Of a stretch of DNA of 64,000 nucleotides, positions 51,692 to 61,823 are shown in pieces. Within the stretch, counting starts at the first letter, position 1, and every line of letters starts with the position of its first letter. The notes under the pieces were generated by a model that ran no database searches, had not been told where the DNA came from, and saw only the letters and a program-made list of their open reading frames with translations. Source of the DNA: Scleroderma bovista (Eukaryota; Basidiomycota; Agaricomycetes; Boletales; Sclerodermataceae); the NCBI GenBank assembly GCA_037178675.1, contig JAYMGJ010000151.1, positions 1 through 64,000 of the forward strand. Direction: 5' to 3'. The position numbers and the translations under genes are program-made.

Positions 51692-52686
51692 TTTAAATCC
51701 CGGAAGAACGCCTGCATCTCTGCAAACGTCATTCCACGAACAGCATTTAGCCGGTCATCCTCCAGCTGGGCTTGCGTTGCCCGTGCTTGTGGTTGCCCAC
51801 GACGAGGGCGGCGCGGCTTTGTGCACTCACGTGCAATGTGGCCAAATAATTGGCAGTTGTAGCATTGGGGCCCTTTAACCCTTTGCTGGTTTGTCTCGAC
51901 AGCACCTATGTCCATAGGGGTACCATTCCCAGATGCGGCCGGAGACGAATAGTAATTTTGGCCCTGGTAATATCGGGCTGAACCTTGACTTTGCGTGTTA
52001 ATGAGGAAGAGCTCCTGCGCTCTCCCCATTTCTCGAGCCGAAGCTCCGAGTTGGACGTAAGTGTCCTGATTCATATTTTGCAAGTATATTTGCTCCAAGA
52101 TCCTTCTTTGGAGCGCGCGTTCGAGGAGGTCGCGGGCATACTGGTCTACACACCCACTTTGGTTCTTGAGCACCTCAAACTGCGCCAAGAAGTCGTCAAT
52201 TCATTGCCTAGGGCCTTGCCAAAGGTGGAGAAGTTGGGCACGTGCCCACTCAGCGTTGTTACCGGGGAGAAAGAACCTTTCTATCTCCTCCGAGAAGTCA
52301 TCCCAAGTGGGCCAGGCGGGCGGGGGCTGGGGTTGGCCTGCTGGCACAGGCGGGGCGTTGGCGAGGGCCTGTGCTGCCGCCATGCAGCTGTCCAGACGGA
52401 CCTGAGCCCACCGACCAGCCTTTGGGCCAGTAAGCCGAGAGAGAACTGCCGCTGTGACCTGGGCATCGGTCGCTCCCTCCATTGAGATCTGAAGCCAGAT
52501 CTTGATCTTCGACCACCACTCGTGGAACTTCTGAGGGGAGCCATCATAACTCCCAGGATCCGTGACCACCTTCTTGCGCAGCAGCGGTGCAGGCTGAGGC
52601 TGTGCAGCCGCAAGGGCCGCGATATGGGCCTGCAGGTTAATCTGTCCCTGGATAAGCTGTCCAAGGAGTTGGTTAAGGTCCGCCAT
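51685..52686 (-). pseudogene. G3 gag, one in-frame TGA
   Basis: From ATG 52686 (MADLNQLLGQLIQG) to TAG 51685-51687, 334 codons with one TGA at 52201-52203 after LWQGPRQ; the frame continues in phase (IDDFLAQFEVLKNQ). N-terminal coiled coil, Pro/Gln segment, core (WWSKIKIWLQISM; FSEEIERFFLPGNNAEWA), then CYNCQLFGHIAREC, a CCHC knuckle, and an Arg-rich end. The leader before the ATG is long (about 815 nt). A single stop, likely a CpG-type or Trp-codon transition, inactivates it. Confidence 0.9.
51691..51697 (-). promoter_or_regulatory. -1 ribosomal frameshift site of G3 (T_TTA_AAA)
   Basis: In gag phase the minus strand reads GAT TTA AAA GAT TAG; the heptamer T_TTA_AAA ends one codon before the gag stop. 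Pol is open in the -1 frame through this point (AGA TTA GAG). Placement matches G1, where A_AAA_AAA is followed by one codon and the stop. Confidence 0.7.
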
Positions 52687-53487
52687 GACGAACTAGTAGG
52701 GGCGGAGATGAGAGTAAGGGGTTGGTCGCTTCTGGACCGGGCGGAGGCGGGAGGAGCGGAACGTGCGGTGACGCGCGAGAGGGAGGTCTGGCAGGGGCGC
52801 AACAGGAAGGGAACAGTGGAGGCCAAGGAGGACTTGGAGTTTGAAGTCGCTGACAAGGCGACTGTAGGCGGCAACGGCGTTGGTGAACTGGAACTCTTCC
52901 TCAATTGCCGACTCCCTTTCTTGTGCCTTAGGGGCAGGGTCAGCGTGAGGGCTGTAGATGATCGTCAAGCGCTCCTGTTGCGCTTCGACGAGATGATGGG
53001 GAAACTGGTATGGTATGGTGGCTACTGGTAGGGGTAACGTAGAGGTGTAGGTTATACGGGACTAGATCCCCACAGGTGTTCCACTAAACTAAGCATAAGA
53101 CTTTGTTCGCCTATCGCGCTCGCCGGGTCAGGGCAGTGGCACAGCTATGCAAAGAACAAACGGCTAGTGGCTGCAGATCACGGTTCTACCTCTGCACAGA
53201 CGCAGGAACTACGAGTAACTATGTCTCAATCACCTTGAGGCTGCGAACCTCGCTTGAACGGGCGCCGACCTTCAGACACCAGGCACGACCCTGGGCTGGT
53301 GTACAGTATGTAAAGGATGCGGTGCTAAAAACTCCCAATGCCGAAGCACTACGGGAACGGCACTAAAGGCTGGCCATGAAACGAAATGGAAGGTGTGAAG
53401 GTGAAGCTCCTTAACCCTGGAGTCCGGGTATAGTTTCCCTTTACTAGGCTGGGGAACAGCGCATGACAGAGCAAGTAAGATGTGTAG

Positions 53488-53498
53488 ATTCGAGCTCA
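53488..53498 (-). other. Self-primer binding site of G3
   Basis: On the sense strand TGAGCTCGAAT, two bases after the 5' LTR, is the complement of ATTCGAGCTCA in the LTR, 37 nt after the TATA box. The match is 11/11 with the 3' LTR copy and 10/11 with the 5' copy (a CG to CA change). Confidence 0.65.
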
Positions 53499-53500
53499 GG

Positions 53501-53872
53501 TGAGACGACCCTAGGCAGAACACCAAGGACCCGACCACACGCTAGGACTCTGAGGAGGATAGGACGCGAGTACTAGGGCAAAGACCCAAGATGAGCTCAA
53601 ATGGGGAGCCTCTGGGTGCTGGATTGCACTGTATATATACTACTATACACGGGGGCTACGCGAGGCTATCCATGAGGCTATGTGCAGGTAAAGGCTATGT
53701 AATGACATCACTGTGGAGCTAAGGCTATGCGTAATGATGTCAAGGGTGGCAGCGTGTACAGCACGAGGTACAGGTCTAGACTAGGTAGATAAGATAGAGG
53801 CTGTACACTAAGATAAGACAAACTCTATCTAATCGCAGATTAGATAAGATAAACAAAAGACGGACCGTAACA
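53501..53872 (-). repeat. 5' LTR of G3
   Basis: 372 bp, TGAGACGACCC to GGACCGTAACA on the plus strand. Nearly identical to the 3' LTR. Confidence 0.93.
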
Positions 53873-54125
53873 ACTTTACTACACTTTTACTGCGCTTTTT
53901 TGGTACACTTTTACTACACTTTTATTACACTTTGGTATAGATTTTACTACACTTTGACTACACTTTTGACTACACTTTTTGGTACACTTTTACTACGCTT
54001 TTACTACGCTTTTTGGTACACTTTTACTACACTTTTACTACACATTTTTGGTACACTTTCACTACCCTTTTAATACACTTTTTACTACACTTTTACTACA
54101 CTTTTTGGTACATTTTCACTACAGT
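53873..54125. repeat. CTACACTTTTA minisatellite, right part
   Basis: Continuation of the array at 47690, with units such as TTTACTACAC and TTTTGGTACAC. Strand-asymmetric (A/C versus T). Confidence 0.8.
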
Positions 54126-54560
54126 AGTTATGACTAGGTTAAGATTGGTAGTCATGATTAGGTTAAGTTGGGTAGTGCTGATTAGGTTAAGATTGGTAGT
54201 CATGACTAGGTTAAGATTGGTAGTTATGATTAGGTTAAGATTGGTAGTGCTGATTAGGTTAAGATTGGTAGTGCTGATTAGGTTAGGATTGGTAGTGCTG
54301 ATTAGGTTAAGTTGGGTAGTCATGATTAGGTTAAGTTGGGTAGTGCTGATTAGGTTAAGATTGGTAGTCATGACTAGGTTAAGTTTGGTAGTCGTGAGTA
54401 GGTTAAGTTTGGTAGTCGTGAGTAGGTTAAGTTTGGTAGTCGTGATTAGGTTAAGTTTGGTAGTGCTGATTAGGTTAAGATTGGTAGTCATGATTAGGTT
54501 GAGTTTGGTAGTCATGATTAGGTTAAGTTTGATTTAGTACTGTAGCCATGACTAGGTTAA
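54126..54560. repeat. 24-bp minisatellite, about 18 units
   Basis: Unit close to GATTAGGTTAAGATTGGTAG plus four variable bases (TCAT or TGCT). Because 24 is divisible by 3, both strands stay open and give repeated octapeptides, which are not genes. The unit contains TTAGGTTA but not the telomere repeat TTAGGG. Confidence 0.9.
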
Positions 54561-54715
54561 GCACCATAGTCATGACTTGGTAAATTTATATTGTCATTTG
54601 TGCAATACATGGTGATAAATATCTACTATAGTGTCCCATGCACATAAATAGTACCATGTTTCAATCTATAGCATCTATGGCATTACCGGTTTTTCCTGAT
54701 GCACAGCCTGGTACA

Positions 54716-54915
54716 ATGGGACATTTCATTGGTATTTTTATGTGCAAGTGAGATGTCCCATTGTAGCCTCAAGGCTATCACAGGACATCCCATTGGTATT
54801 TTTATGTGCAAGTGGGATGTCCCATTGTAGCCTCAAGGCTATCATGGGACATCCCATTGGTATTTTTATGTGCAAGTGTGATGTCCCATCACAAAATCAA
54901 GACTATCAGCAGACA
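54716..54915. repeat. 64-bp tandem repeat, about three units
   Basis: Units contain GGACATCCCATTGGTATTTT, TATGTGCAAGTG, GATGTCCCATTGTAGCCTCA and AGGCTATCA. Each has inverted GGGACATCCC and GGGATGTCCC motifs, so each can form a small hairpin. Confidence 0.8.
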
Positions 54916-55085
54916 TCTATTGCAATGATTTCTCAATGACTCTCATCACTGTCATCATAGTTTTTTATCCCTCATCACCATCCCTTCTCATCATGGTCAT
55001 CAGTCATTTTTCACACCTCATGTGTCATGCCAACTGAACCTTTCCTGCTCAACCATGATGGCAAGCTTCCATGCATATCAAAGTG

Positions 55086-56221
55086 TAGTGTTTTAAAGTC
55101 CAGTCTGGTCTGATCTTTTGCCCATTTTTGGAGGCAACCAGACCCCAACTGGTTGCAGAAATTTCAATATTTCTCAGACCACAACCAAACCAATCACACC
55201 CAGTTGCAACCTTCACTTATTTTAATTAGGGGGTCTGCAAGCAATTTTAGCCATGCAAATTGAGACTACCTGATTTGCCCAAAATAAGGGGTCTGAAATT
55301 GATCTGCACAGAAAAGGAGGTTCACAACCAATTTTCAGCACACAGATAAAGATCCCCTTTTTTTTCACAAAACAGGGGATCTGTCAAGTCTGGGTCTACT
55401 CCAGCATGGGGTCTGGTCAAGTCCAGATGAAAACAGATGAGAGATGAGGTCAGAGGTTTGGGAAGAGGTTAGCCTGGGCCAGAGTTGCAACTGATTGGAT
55501 TCAATGACAAGGACAACAAGTGTTGATCCCTTGTGTAGGTTCTGATCAGATGGAGATGGACAAGGAGCAGGAGTAGTAACTTAGATGATTTCAGATTGGA
55601 GAGTACAGGATAAACTACAGAGTACCTATACTAAGTAAAAACTAGGGACAAGTATATATGGTGACAAGTAAACACCCTGAAGGGCAGACAAGGGATAACC
55701 AGAGAAAGTACTAGGTCAGGTCTGATGAAAATAAAGTCAGGTCCAGGTAAAAGAAACCAGGTCTGGTGAAAATGATACAAGGCATAGGATATAACAAGAT
55801 GTGGAGAACTTGAAGCAAAGCAAGGTTGACAGGGAAGTGTAGTAAGGACTGAATAGAGACTAGCCCAAGGGTCATACTTAACAGAGGTGTATCTGCATGA
55901 CCATGACCAGAGTATGTAAGTTGCAAATGACCAGAGTTGAGCTGGAGAGCTGTGATGCAACTGGAGTAACTGGATAAGATATGGAGTTGGACATGGTCAT
56001 AACAGGGTCTGCAACCAATTTTAAGCATGCAAACCAAGAACCCCTGATTTGTGCAAAAACAGAGGTACTTGATCTTCATGTAGCCCTGCAACTAGTTTTA
56101 TATTTTCCCACAAGCTCATGCAATCACAACCAGACCAATCACCCAACCCCCAGGTCCAGCAACTGCAGTCTGGTTCAGTTGCTGGTCTTTTTGCAGTCCT
56201 AGGATCAGACTTTTATTGCTG
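55086..56221. mobile_element. hAT-type MITE D3, old, split by a solo LTR
   Basis: Left end TAGTGTTTTAAAGTCCAGTC matches D1 and D2. The right end GCAGTCCTAGGATCAGACTTTTA matches the D2 terminus, but its last bases are eroded, so the 8-bp duplication cannot be confirmed. A G1-family solo LTR (55382-56004) interrupts it. Confidence 0.65.
55382..56004 (-). repeat. Old solo LTR of the G1 family
   Basis: About 623 bp, clearly homologous to the G1 LTR in reverse orientation. Nearly every CCGG is changed to CTGG or CCAG. Flanks GGATC and GGGTC are a 5-bp duplication with one mismatch. Confidence 0.85.
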
Positions 56222-56503
56222 TTTGAAAAATGGTCAGCAGTCAGGCATTTCTGAGCAAAAGTGTGACTCAGAAATATGGTAAACTTGTGCAAGTGATATC
56301 TTGCTGAAAACACTAGATATCAGGCTAAATCTTGTAGTAATAGAATCATACTTTCAGCTGCTAGGGTGCCCCATACTAGATATTTTTCAATTCAGACCAT
56401 TTTTTTCATATTGTCATTCTTGAGCAGCCTTGTAAGGACTGTGCACCCATTATAAAATTACAGAGTAACTTCAACTGGCCCAAAACTATCTAAGGATGCT
56501 AGG

Positions 56504-56656
56504 AATAATATATAGAGGGGTGCCCACACTATCAGGAGGTGGGTGGATTTGTGTAGTAAGGTAGTGGCTTGCTTAGAGTTCAAGTGCAAGTGGCAGGGCC
56601 AAGTCTGTTGGTACAAACCCACCTTCTGATTGTGCAAGCACCCCTCTATATATTAT
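56504..56656. repeat. Fold-back element of about 150 bp
   Basis: AATAATATATAGAGGGGTGC at the left pairs with GCACCCCTCTATATATTAT-like sequence at the right, and the similarity continues inward (ATCAGGAGGTGGGT against ACCCACCTTCTGAT) for about 45 bp per arm. Possibly a very small MITE. Confidence 0.65.
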
Positions 56657-56715
56657 CACCTTGTTTAACAAGGTCACTCCTGGAGTATTAGGTTGTGTGT
56701 GATACAGTAGTGTTC

Positions 56716-57502
56716 TCAACAAGTGGTTTGGTCAACATTCAATGTCCACTTCTGTTGTAAATGGGAGCATCTCATGCATGTCTGTGTATTAGGCTCACCA
56801 GGTCTTTCACCTGAAACAGGTTTACCAGTGAGTTTATGGAATCCACACACCCCATCACAAGATAGATAGCATGTAACACCATTTTTCTTCAGACCAGCCA
56901 TCTAACAGGGTGTCCAATTCAGCATTTTTGTAGAAATAAACTAGCCAGTTTCTCCACATTATTATTGCTTGTCCAAAAAAACCAAGTGCAAAAGGGAGGA
57001 GCAACTTGTAGAACATTACAATCTTCATCACTGCTCATGCTTGGATAACTGTCTTTTGGATAGCTTTGACATGGTATGTCAGCAGTGGACAAAAATTATA
57101 CATTTGTGCAGCCTCCTGACATAATCACAAGATGTCCCAAAATTTGCAAAGTCCACATCTGTACATATACACCAAGGTGGATGCACATCCAGATCCAGAA
57201 TGTAGAACTTTATCCCTCAACTGTGGTGATTTGGTAGGGAGCCAGCTGCATCTTCTCACATTCCAACACCCAAAAGGTGCTGTCAATGTTTGGCCAATGT
57301 CATTCTCTCCTACTATAGCTATGTTACACCCATCCATAGGTAGAGCACTTGTAACAACTAAATAGATGGTGGTGATTGTGCTATTCACCCAAGTGTCATG
57401 TAATATTCTAGAAGTAATCATGCTCACTTTTATACCCCATATTGTTTTGTCCATCATCCCAGTAGTAAGGAAGAAGAAGGTAAAAGTCACCAGACTACTC
57501 AA
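56716..57502 (-). other. Possible remains of an unrecognised gene
   Basis: Two minus-strand open stretches (57502-57125 and 56901-56716) have non-repetitive, protein-like composition, for example HDTWVNSTITTIYLVVTSAL and NIAIVGENDIGQTLTAPFGC, and a Cys-containing CMRCSHLQQKWTLNVDQTTC. They are separated by stops. Their upstream side is cut by the solo LTR at 57519. I do not recognise the family. Confidence 0.3.
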
Positions 57503-57518
57503 GCATGAAGATGGTTTT

Positions 57519-58153
57519 TGTCAAGTCCGGGTCTACTCCGGTAGGGGGTCCGGTCAAGTCCGGACGAAGGCGGACGAAGGAGGAGGGCAGAGGGCTGGAC
57601 AAGGGATAGTCCGGCCGGAGTTGGTGACCACTTGGATTCAACAACAAGGACGAAGTGTGTTGACCCCTTGCGTAGGTTCCGGTCAAGGTGACGATGACGG
57701 AGACAGAGACAGAGACAGGGACAGGAGTAGTGACTATAGTTGATTTCAGACTGAGGTCTACAAGGTAAACTAGAGGGTACTTATACTAAGTAGAAACTAG
57801 GGTTGAGTACATACGGTGACAAGTAAACAACCTAATAGCAGACAAGGGATGACTGGAGTTAGTACTAGGTCAGGTCCGGTGAAAATAAAGTCAGGTCCGG
57901 GTAAAATAAATCAGGTCCGGTGAAAATGCTACAAGGTATAGGATATATCAAGTTCACGGAGAACTCACGTCAAGGCAGGGTAGACGGCGAGGTGTAGTAA
58001 GAACGAATGGAGTATAGACCGAGGGTCATAGTTAGCGGAAGGTTATCTGCGCGACCGTGACCGGAGTAACTGAGAACGACCGGAGTTGAGCTATGGGGCT
58101 GCAATGCGACCGGAGTAACCGGATAGGATTCGGAGTTGGACATGGTCGTAACA
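57519..58153 (-). repeat. Solo LTR of the G1 family (young)
   Basis: 635 bp, TGTCAAGTCC to GGTCGTAACA on the plus strand, with a perfect 5-bp duplication GTTTT (57514-57518, 58154-58158). It keeps almost all CCGG sites, unlike the copy at 55382. Confidence 0.92.
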
Positions 58154-58238
58154 GTTTTGCAATATCACAGAACCCATTTGCAGCAAGGGAATGTGCAGTG
58201 TGTAAAGAAAATACAAAACAATCTGGAGTAAGCAGGAA

Positions 58239-58715
58239 TAGTGTTTAAAAGTCTAGTCCTAGGACTGCAAAAAGCCTGGCAACTGAGCTGGACTGGTACC
58301 AGTTGTGACCAGACTGCAGTTGGTGGTCCTGGGGTTGGGTGATCAGTTCAGTTGCAGTTGCAATAGGTTGAGGAAAAATCAAAAACCAGTTGCAAACCAG
58401 TCACAGCCAGTCTTTGTTGAGACCAGTTGAGGGCTATTGGTTGGTGACTAACTAGTACACATAATACATAAATCTAGTAAAAAAACAAAGACCAAGGACC
58501 CCTGCTTTGCATGCTTAAAATTGATTTTAGATCCCCTTTTGTGCACAAATCAAGAGAGTACTTCATTTGTGCAAAAAACTGGTTGCAACTGCCCTGTGCA
58601 ACCACATGCAACCAGTTTCTATTGGTTCAGGATCTGAAATAACTAGTCATGGTCTGGTTGCCTCCAAAAAGAGAAAGAGGCAATAGACCAGACCAGACTG
58701 GACTTTAAAACACTA
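58239..58715. mobile_element. hAT-type MITE D2 (477 bp)
   Basis: Ends TAGTGTTTAAAAGTC and GACTTTAAAACACTA, with an exact 8-bp duplication AGCAGGAA (58231-58238, 58716-58723). No coding capacity. Confidence 0.88.
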
Positions 58716-58899
58716 AGCAGGAATGAAAAAACTGTATGAGGACCCCTGACACCACAAGTAAGCATGGGCCATCCCATATGGCATGGACCAGCCCTGGGAT
58801 GGGATTATAAACACAATGGCCCATCCCAGGAGGGAAGCAGACCTTCCCTGGGATGACCATGGTTTTATAGGCTATTTGGCTGAATTGCGATACTAAACT

Positions 58900-60400
58900 A
58901 TTCAGGCTCTAACAATCATTGTGGAGGATTTAATCACGGTTGCGGAGGAAAATGAGGACAAGGAGGAAAGGGTAAAGGATGAGGGGGAGGCACTCATATT
59001 GTTTTTGATGAGTCTCTCTGGTATTATGATGCTCCCCATTTTGAGGATTTTCAGGACACCACTGCTATGCTTGTAGATGATGCTAGCACCTCTGGAATTA
59101 CAGAGATTCCTGTATCTCCAACTCACGAGTCTCTTGATAATGAGTTGGATGAGTATAATGCAGAGGGGCCCATAGCACTGTATTCCAAGGAAGCCTGCAA
59201 GGCTATGTGGGCAGATGAGTCCATGGGACCATCAAGTTTCAATGATATCATTGATAACTATGAGTATGAGGTCAAACATGAGAATGCTCTCTTGTCCTGT
59301 ATGTCAATCCCTCAGCCAGGATCTCCAATTGTTGATGAAAACATCCTATTCTCCCATCCAGAAACTGTAGTTTCTCAGAATGATTGGGAAGAGATAGAGG
59401 ATGAGGACTTTGTACAATTAGTGACTCGGAATGATGTTCTTTGTCCTGAAAGTTCCTTACATCTCCATTTTTGGAATCATCATGGCTATTATCCTTTCAT
59501 GGATCTCGATGGAAATATCATCTTGAATGAGATGAGTTCTGATGTTTTTTACGTCAAAAGAACCTTCAAAAATGATCATGGAGAACATGATGGAGTTAAC
59601 TTCCAACAAAGTTTTTGTGTTCCTTGTTCTTGTATTGTTGCTTGGACCACATTTCTTGGTCTTCCTGCTGAAATTCACTTTTATAGAGGAGAGCGTGATT
59701 GCAACCTATGCAATTCCATGCACCCTATTTTTTGGTATGAGACTTCTCCCAATAGTGAATCAGAGGAACAAATCCAAAGTGCCCTTGATATTTCAAAATG
59801 AAATAGAAATTTGCCTCATTGCCCAAACCTATCAATACTTTTGAGTTCTTCATTCCTGACAAATTGAGATGCTGAGTGTATCTTATGTCATTCTTCATGC
59901 ACCTCCACTCTGTCTTGATTGTGGAAGGAAACAAAAAGATGGAAGCACGCTCATTCTTTTGGATTCAGGAGCATCCCGACATTGTACTCCTCATTTTGAG
60001 GATTTTATTTCATACAAGCCTTATGCAGAGTCAAAATTTTTGACTACCATGGATAAAGATACCTTTGTGGAGAAGCTCGGTCTTGGGACCATTCTTATGC
60101 TCCACCATGGAAAAATCATTCAACTACCAGATGTTGAGTATTGTCCATCTGTTACTTGTCGTCTGATCTCTACTGGGCAGCTCATTGAGAAAGGTTACTC
60201 TTTGAGCACCACTGCCTCTGGCACAAGACTTTTTGATCCTAATGGCAACTTATATTTGTGGTTGGACCTGATAGCAAGTGTAGGACCCCTTCACTATGTC
60301 TGTGTACTTTTGCAGTGCATAGATGAAAGGGTACAAGTCATTAGTTCAAAGAAAGATGAGTATCTTCTTTGGCATCATTGAATGGGACATCCATCAACAT
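58900..60400 (+). pseudogene. Ty1/copia relic C2: gag end, unknown domain, protease
   Basis: A Gly-rich gag tail with Cys (NNHCGGFNHGCGGK, about 58910) is followed by an open frame of 244 codons (59067-59801). That frame is acidic at first, with FWNHHGYYPFMDLDGNI and FCVPCSCIVAWTTF later; I recognise no domain. Next comes 59869-60381 with LILLDSGASRHCTPHFEDF (retropepsin) and CRLISTGQLIEKGYSL, ending YLLWHH, a stop, then MGHPS of the pre-integrase region, where it breaks off. The order gag-protease-(integrase) identifies copia. The element is 3'-truncated and has stops. Confidence 0.75.
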
Positions 60401-60679
60401 CAGCAAACCAACCCTCCCCCTGGAGAGCCTGGACAGCACTGGACAGTTACCCAGAACCCCAGCTACTCCCAACAAGGTACCTAACTGGCTAGCTCTGTCC
60501 AGATTGTCCCAGCACTTGTCCCAGCTGTCCCAGAAGTGCTTGTACAAGCAGCAATACCAGCATCTTCACTGGCTGTACTTAGTTGTTGACTGTCTTAATT
60601 CACTCAATGTTCGGGTTAATCAACTTATATTTACTGTGTACAGTACAAAATCTATATATTATATACTAAGGGCAGTCAT
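60401..60679. other. Non-coding junction after C2
   Basis: Contains CTGTCCCAG-rich short repeats (60490-60540) and an AT-rich end. No gene recognised. Confidence 0.4.
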
Positions 60680-61190
60680 TGAGGTGGTGGGGTGGCCGTC
60701 GATGCAGGTGGTGGTCACTTTGTCATCAATGACGGTGGTCGCGTCGAGGTGATCATGGTCGACACTAGTGGTGGGGTTGTCGTCATCACTGTTGCGCCTG
60801 TGTCAAGGTGGTGGTGGTGGTGGTGGTGGTCGTCATCATCGACGATGCTGGTGGGGTGGTGGTCATCATGTTGTCGCATCAAGGTGGTGGTGGTAGTTGC
60901 GTCGTCAACGACGCTGGTGGTGGTGGTGGGCGCATCGTCATCGTTGACGGTGGGGTGGTGGTCGCATCGTTGTCGTGGGGTGGTGGTGGTCGCGCCATTG
61001 TCGTCAATGCTGGTGGGGTGGTGGTGGGCGTGTCGTCATCGATGCTGGTGGTGGTGGCTGTCGGGTGGTGGTGGTCACATTGTTGTTGTCGACGCTGGTG
61101 GGGTGGTGGTGGTGGGCACGTTGTTGTTGATGCTGGTGGTGGTGGCTGTCGGGTGGTGGTCGACACGTGGTGTGATGGTGGTAGAAGATG
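60680..61190. repeat. Second G-rich GGTGGT/GTC minisatellite
   Basis: Repeats of GGTGGTGGT with GTCATCATCGACGATGCTGG and GTCGCATCGT spacers, strand-asymmetric as at 46575. It is followed by GACTTGGAGAAATTT (hairpin relic) and a (GT)n run at about 61226-61250. Confidence 0.8.
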
Positions 61191-61319
61191 GAGAGGATAC
61201 TAAGGACTTGGAGAAATTTTTGAAGTGTGTGTGTGTGTGCGTGTTTGTGTAGATGATTATATCAGTATATTGAACTACCAACATTTCTTAATTGTATTTA
61301 CCATGTCACTATGCACCTC

Positions 61320-61411
61320 GCCCACAGCCACCATCACCACCATCAGTGACGACGACCCCACCACGGATGACAGCGACAACACCAACCACCACCACCAGCA
61401 TTGTCGACCAG

Positions 61412-61444
<33 letters not shown>

Positions 61445-61548
61445 GCTAGGCCATCACCACCACCCGTCACCACCAGCGTCGACGGCTGCCACCAACACGA
61501 GGACAACAACAACCCCACCATCAAAGTCGTCAGTGTGGCCATCGGCTT
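61320..61548. repeat. CACCAC/(CAA)n minisatellite
   Basis: C/A-rich mirror of the previous block (CACCACCACCAG) with a perfect (CAA)n tract near 61417-61444. Two such blocks face each other across about 130 bp, so the locus could fold as a large imperfect inverted repeat. Confidence 0.7.
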
Positions 61549-61823
61549 CTTTGATCGTTCTGGTATGGGAGTTGGACTGCAGACGTGTGCATTCCTTTCT
61601 CATACCACAATTGACGTTATTCCTTCAGTTTCTTCTGCTTCTTGGCAGTCCTCGTGCGATAGATGACTGTCTGCATTGGCATTCATCTCTCACATCAGGA
61701 TAGTCTTCTTGTGTGATAGATGGCTACGATGAGGGTCTGTCGTGCTTATCCTTCGCATAAGGATCATTCGATATAGGCGTTATCTTCCATGTTCACTGTA
61801 CCAAACCTGTTTGGTGCGTGACA
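61549..61823 (-). mobile_element. Element A5: 275-bp fragment
   Basis: Matches the last 275 bp of A2 and A3 (plus-strand right end, GGTGCGTGACA). Truncated on the left by the microsatellite. Confidence 0.75.

Larger units (their letters stand above)
47755..53872 (-). mobile_element. Complete Ty3/gypsy chromodomain retrotransposon G3 (6.1 kb)
   Basis: LTRs of 372 bp at 47755-48126 and 53501-53872, a perfect 5-bp duplication ACTTT (47750-47754, 53873-53877), gag then pol on the minus strand, a purine tract and a self-primer site. The two LTRs differ at only six positions by my reading, five of them CpG transitions, so the insertion is recent. Yet the integrase core is partly deleted and there are stops, so it probably moved with enzymes from another copy or decayed quickly. 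Confidence 0.95.

Noticed and set aside
54013..54537. Open frames of 139-174 codons on both strands
   Set aside because: Pure octapeptide repeats produced by a 24-bp minisatellite; no start context or motif.
54126..54560. Interstitial telomere repeat
   Set aside because: The unit has TTAGGTTA, not repeated TTAGGG, and a 24-bp period.
54716..54915. CRISPR-like spaced repeats
   Set aside because: The repeats are contiguous 64-bp tandem units without unique spacers, in a eukaryotic context with no cas genes.
60388..60408. Shared TCAGCAAACCAACCCT at 60391 and 63026 as a repeat boundary
   Set aside because: The match ends after about 16 bases and one copy is within decayed copia sequence; could be chance.
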